NCBI RefSeq assembly: GCF_000955975.1
Contig: NZ_JYJF01000170.1
Location: forward strand, 1-8,381
Origin: Saccharothrix sp. ST-888
GTDB taxonomy: Bacteria > Actinomycetota > Actinomycetes > Streptomycetales > Streptomycetaceae
Direction: 5' to 3'
Length of the DNA stretch: 8,381 bases
The position numbers and the translations under genes were made by a program. A model generated the notes under the pieces. That model was not told where the DNA came from and did not search any database. It was given only the letters and a program-made list of their open reading frames with translations. Positions 1-8,381 of the stretch are shown piece by piece (positions within the stretch are counted from its first letter, which is position 1; each line of letters opens with the position of its first letter).

Positions 1-524
1 CGATCGAGTCCTGTGACGTGTCGGACCGCTCGGCGCTCGCCGAACTGCTCGACCGGGTGCCGGCCGAGCACCCGCTGACCGCCGTGATGCACACCGCCGG
101 TGTGCTGGACGACGGGGTGCTCGACCTGCTGACGCCCGAGCGGGTCGCGGGCGTGCTGCGGCCCAAGGTGGACGCGGCGCTGAACCTGCACGAACTGACG
201 AAGCATCAGAAGCTGAACGCCTTCGTGCTGTTCTCCGGTATCGCGGGCATGCTGGGCGATCCCGGGCAGGGTAACTACGCGGCGGCCAACGCCTTCCTGG
301 ACGCCTTCGCCGAGCACCGCCGGGCCGAGGGCCTGCCCGCCACCTCGGTGGCCTGGGGCCGCTGGGGCGAGAGCGGTATGGCGGCCCACGGCGCGATCGG
401 CGACCGGCTGGACCGCGCCGGACTGCCGGGCATGCCGCCGGAGTCGGCGATCGCCGCCCTCCAGCAGGCCCTGGACCTGGACGACACCGTGATCACGGTG
501 GCCGACATCGTCTGGGAGCGCTTC
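1..524 (+). other. Ketoreductase (KR) domain, B-type, N-terminally truncated by window edge
   Basis: This domain reduces the beta-keto group of the ACP-bound chain with NADPH. Visible motifs are HTAGVLDDG with LDD at 105-113, the mark of B-type KRs that give a D-configured (3R-type) hydroxyl. The catalytic Lys (RPK, codon 165-167), Tyr (GQGNY, codon 276-278) and Asn (AAAN, codon 288-290) are also present. No Trp of the A-type signature is seen, and the residue two before Tyr is Gly rather than Pro, which fits subtype B1. The position 13 residues before Tyr, normally the catalytic Ser, is Gly (237-239); a Ser lies one residue earlier (234-236). Boundaries are approximate. Confidence 0.93.
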
Positions 525-1157
525 GCCCCCGGCTTCACCGCAGTCCGCGCCTCCGCCCTGCTGGACGAGCTGCCCGCCGTCCGACGAGCGGCGGTGAGCG
601 GCGAGCCCGCAGGACCTGCCGAGCCGGACGCCTCCGACCTGCGGCAGCGCCTGCTGGGGATGGCCGAACTGGAGCGCGAGCAGACCGTCCTGGACCTGGT
701 ACGGGCCCACGCGGCGGCGGCGCTCGGGCATGCGACGGTCGACGAGGTGGGTGCGAACCGGGCCTTCAAGGAGCTCGGACTGGACTCGCTGACCGCCCTG
801 GAGCTGCGCAACCGCCTCAACGCCGCGACCGGACTCCGGCTCCCGGCGACGCTGGTGTTCGACTTCCCGACCCCGGCCGCCCTGGCCGCCCGCCTCGGCG
901 CGGACCTGCTGCCCGAGGGCGGCGACCAGGGCACGGCCTCGCTCGCCGACCTCGACCGTCTGGAGGCGGCCCTGTCGACGGTCGCCGAGGACGAGGACAC
1001 CCGTACCGACGTCGCCGCCCGGCTCCAGGCCCTGCTGGCCCGGTGGAGCGGCGCTCCCCGCGAGGCGGAGACCGAGGCCCAGGTCGCCGAGAAGCTGCAG
1101 TCCGCCTCGGCCGACGAGGTGTTCGCCTTCATCGACCAGGAGCTCGGCATCTCCTGA
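1..1157 (+). CDS. Type I modular polyketide synthase, C-terminal fragment (KR-ACP-docking domain); 5' end outside window
   Basis: This is the 3' end of a cytoplasmic multienzyme that extends and reduces a polyketide chain. The first complete codon is at 3-5 and the TGA is at 1155-1157, giving 384 visible residues. Domains in order are the catalytic half of a ketoreductase (about 1-524), an acyl carrier protein (about 687-911) and a C-terminal docking domain (about 933-1154). The KR lacks its NADPH-binding start because the window cuts it, so the KS, AT and any DH or ER of this module are not visible. The KR has the LDD motif (105-113), Lys (165-167), Tyr (276-278) and Asn (288-290). The ACP has the GLDSL phosphopantetheine site. 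There is no thioesterase, so this is not the last protein of the line; its product should pass to another PKS subunit, plausibly the one encoded 128 bases downstream. Family assignment is certain; the exact module number and any upstream reductive domain are unknown. Confidence 0.97.
   Translation, partial: IESCDVSDRSALAELLDRVPAEHPLTAVMHTAGVLDDGVLDLLTPERVAGVLRPKVDAALNLHELTKHQKLNAFVLFSGIAGMLGDPGQGNYAAANAFLDAFAEHRRAEGLPATSVAWGRWGESGMAAHGAIGDRLDRAGLPGMPPESAIAALQQALDLDDTVITVADIVWERFAPGFTAVRASALLDELPAVRRAAVSGEPAGPAEPDASDLRQRLLGMAELEREQTVLDLVRAHAAAALGHATVDEVGANRAFKELGLDSLTALELRNRLNAATGLRLPATLVFDFPTPAALAARLGADLLPEGGDQGTASLADLDRLEAALSTVAEDEDTRTDVAARLQALLARWSGAPREAETEAQVAEKLQSASADEVFAFIDQELGIS
687..911 (+). 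other. Acyl carrier protein (ACP) domain
   Basis: This domain carries the growing acyl chain on a phosphopantetheine arm. The attachment site is the Ser of LGLDSLTALELRN, codon 786-788. The following helix and the VFDFPTPAALA motif are typical of type I PKS ACPs. It is closely similar to the ACP at 6416-6640: a stretch of 21 residues starting at ELRNRLNAATG is identical in the two. It sits just before the C-terminal docking helices, so it is the last ACP of its protein. Confidence 0.96.
933..1154 (+). other. C-terminal docking domain (class 1 type)
   Basis: Two predicted helices (around 939-975 and 990-1050; LADLDRLEAALSTV and VAARLQALLARW) are followed by a charged linker and a final helix, ADEVFAFIDQELGIS, ending at the stop codon. 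This layout matches class 1 (DEBS-like) C-terminal docking domains: two dimerising helices, then a short helix that binds the N-terminal coiled coil of the next subunit. The assignment comes from sequence resemblance only. The likely partner is the N-terminal helix of the next gene (1286-1381). Confidence 0.88.
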
Positions 1158-1203
1158 CGGCCGGCCGGCGCCCGGAAGAAACACACCGGGCGCCGGCCGG
1201 CCG
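1158..1203 (+). terminator. Perfect 18-bp inverted repeat directly after the stop codon; possible terminator, attenuator or mRNA-stabilising hairpin
   Basis: The left arm 1158-1175 (CGGCCGGCCGGCGCCCGG) is the exact reverse complement of the right arm 1186-1203. They are separated by a 10-base A-rich loop, AAGAAACACA (1176-1185). All 18 pairs are G-C. The stem begins on the base after TGA. There is no T-run after the right arm (GGTACGCGGTG follows), so it is not a textbook intrinsic terminator, although U-less hairpins are reported to work in Streptomyces. Because the next gene is co-oriented and probably in the same operon, partial termination, uncoupling of transcription from translation, or protection of the upstream mRNA end are all possible. 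The structure is certain; the function is inferred. Confidence 0.7.
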
Positions 1204-1270
1204 GGTACGCGGTGCTCCCGTCCCCGGGTCTGCCCGCACGTTCTTGCAGTTCCCCGCAGTCATCGAATTG
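1204..1270 (+). other. Remaining intergenic spacer, no recognisable promoter
   Basis: These 67 bases lie between the hairpin and the Shine-Dalgarno sequence. I see no convincing -35/-10 pair: TTGCAG at 1244-1249 has no TATAAT-like partner at suitable spacing. The second gene is therefore likely transcribed by read-through from upstream, though a non-canonical promoter cannot be excluded. Confidence 0.5.
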
Positions 1271-1277
1271 GGTGAGG
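1271..1277 (+). promoter_or_regulatory. Ribosome binding site for the second PKS gene
   Basis: GGTGAGG lies 8 bases (TTCCAACA) upstream of the GTG at 1286-1288. Its GAGG core pairs with the anti-Shine-Dalgarno end of 16S rRNA. The spacing supports the GTG start over the in-frame TTG at 1268-1270, which would overlap this site. Confidence 0.8.
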
Positions 1278-1285
1278 TTCCAACA

Positions 1286-8381
<7,096 letters not shown>

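Noticed and set aside
1268..1270. In-frame TTG as an alternative start for the second PKS gene.
   Set aside because: It overlaps the Shine-Dalgarno sequence that serves the GTG at 1286 and has no ribosome binding site of its own at proper spacing. The GTG gives the canonical docking-domain N-terminus.
1244..1272. Possible promoter (TTGCAG as -35) between the PKS genes.
   Set aside because: No -10-like hexamer occurs at 16-18 bases spacing; the bases there are GC-rich or overlap the ribosome binding site.

Overview
This window is the interior of a modular type I polyketide synthase (PKS) locus. The DNA is very GC-rich throughout, codons end almost always in G or C, and the second gene starts with GTG. 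Both genes encode collinear KS-AT-DH-KR-ACP multienzymes with class 1 docking helices at the ends. Together these point to a high-GC actinomycete, most likely Streptomyces or a close relative. The genus is inferred from style; there is no taxonomic marker in the window.

Layout: (1) Bases 1-1157 hold the 3' end of an upstream PKS gene: most of a B-type ketoreductase, an acyl carrier protein, and a C-terminal docking domain ending at TGA. (2) Bases 1158-1285 are a 128-base intergenic gap. It opens with a perfect 18-bp inverted repeat directly after the stop codon and closes with a Shine-Dalgarno sequence. (3) Bases 1286-8381 are the 5' part of a second large PKS gene, open to the right edge (2365 complete codons). 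It encodes an N-terminal docking coiled coil, a complete module (KS-AT-DH-KR-ACP, no ER), then a complete KS and the first residues of a second AT.

How it works together: the growing chain on the upstream protein is held by its last ACP (Ser at 786-788). It is probably handed across the C-terminal/N-terminal docking pair to KS Cys205 of the second protein. That module should add malonyl-CoA (AT motifs GHSIGE and HAFH) and reduce the beta-keto group with a B-type KR (LDD motif). It should then dehydrate with an intact DH (HxxxGxxxxP, GYGPVF, DAALH) to leave an unbranched double bond, expected to be trans. The chain then passes to the next KS (Cys1976) in the same polypeptide. Gene order equalling protein order is the usual PKS case and is assumed here. 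The product cannot be named from this fragment.

Points for a second look are the hairpin hugging the stop codon, and both ketoreductases having Gly or Ala where the canonical catalytic Ser is expected. The two KS regions also show exact nucleotide identity tracts at a constant offset of 5313 bases. Otherwise this is a conventional assembly-line PKS. I see no evidence of a novel system, mobile element, CRISPR array or RNA gene. Long open frames on the minus strand and in the other plus frames are GC-driven shadows.
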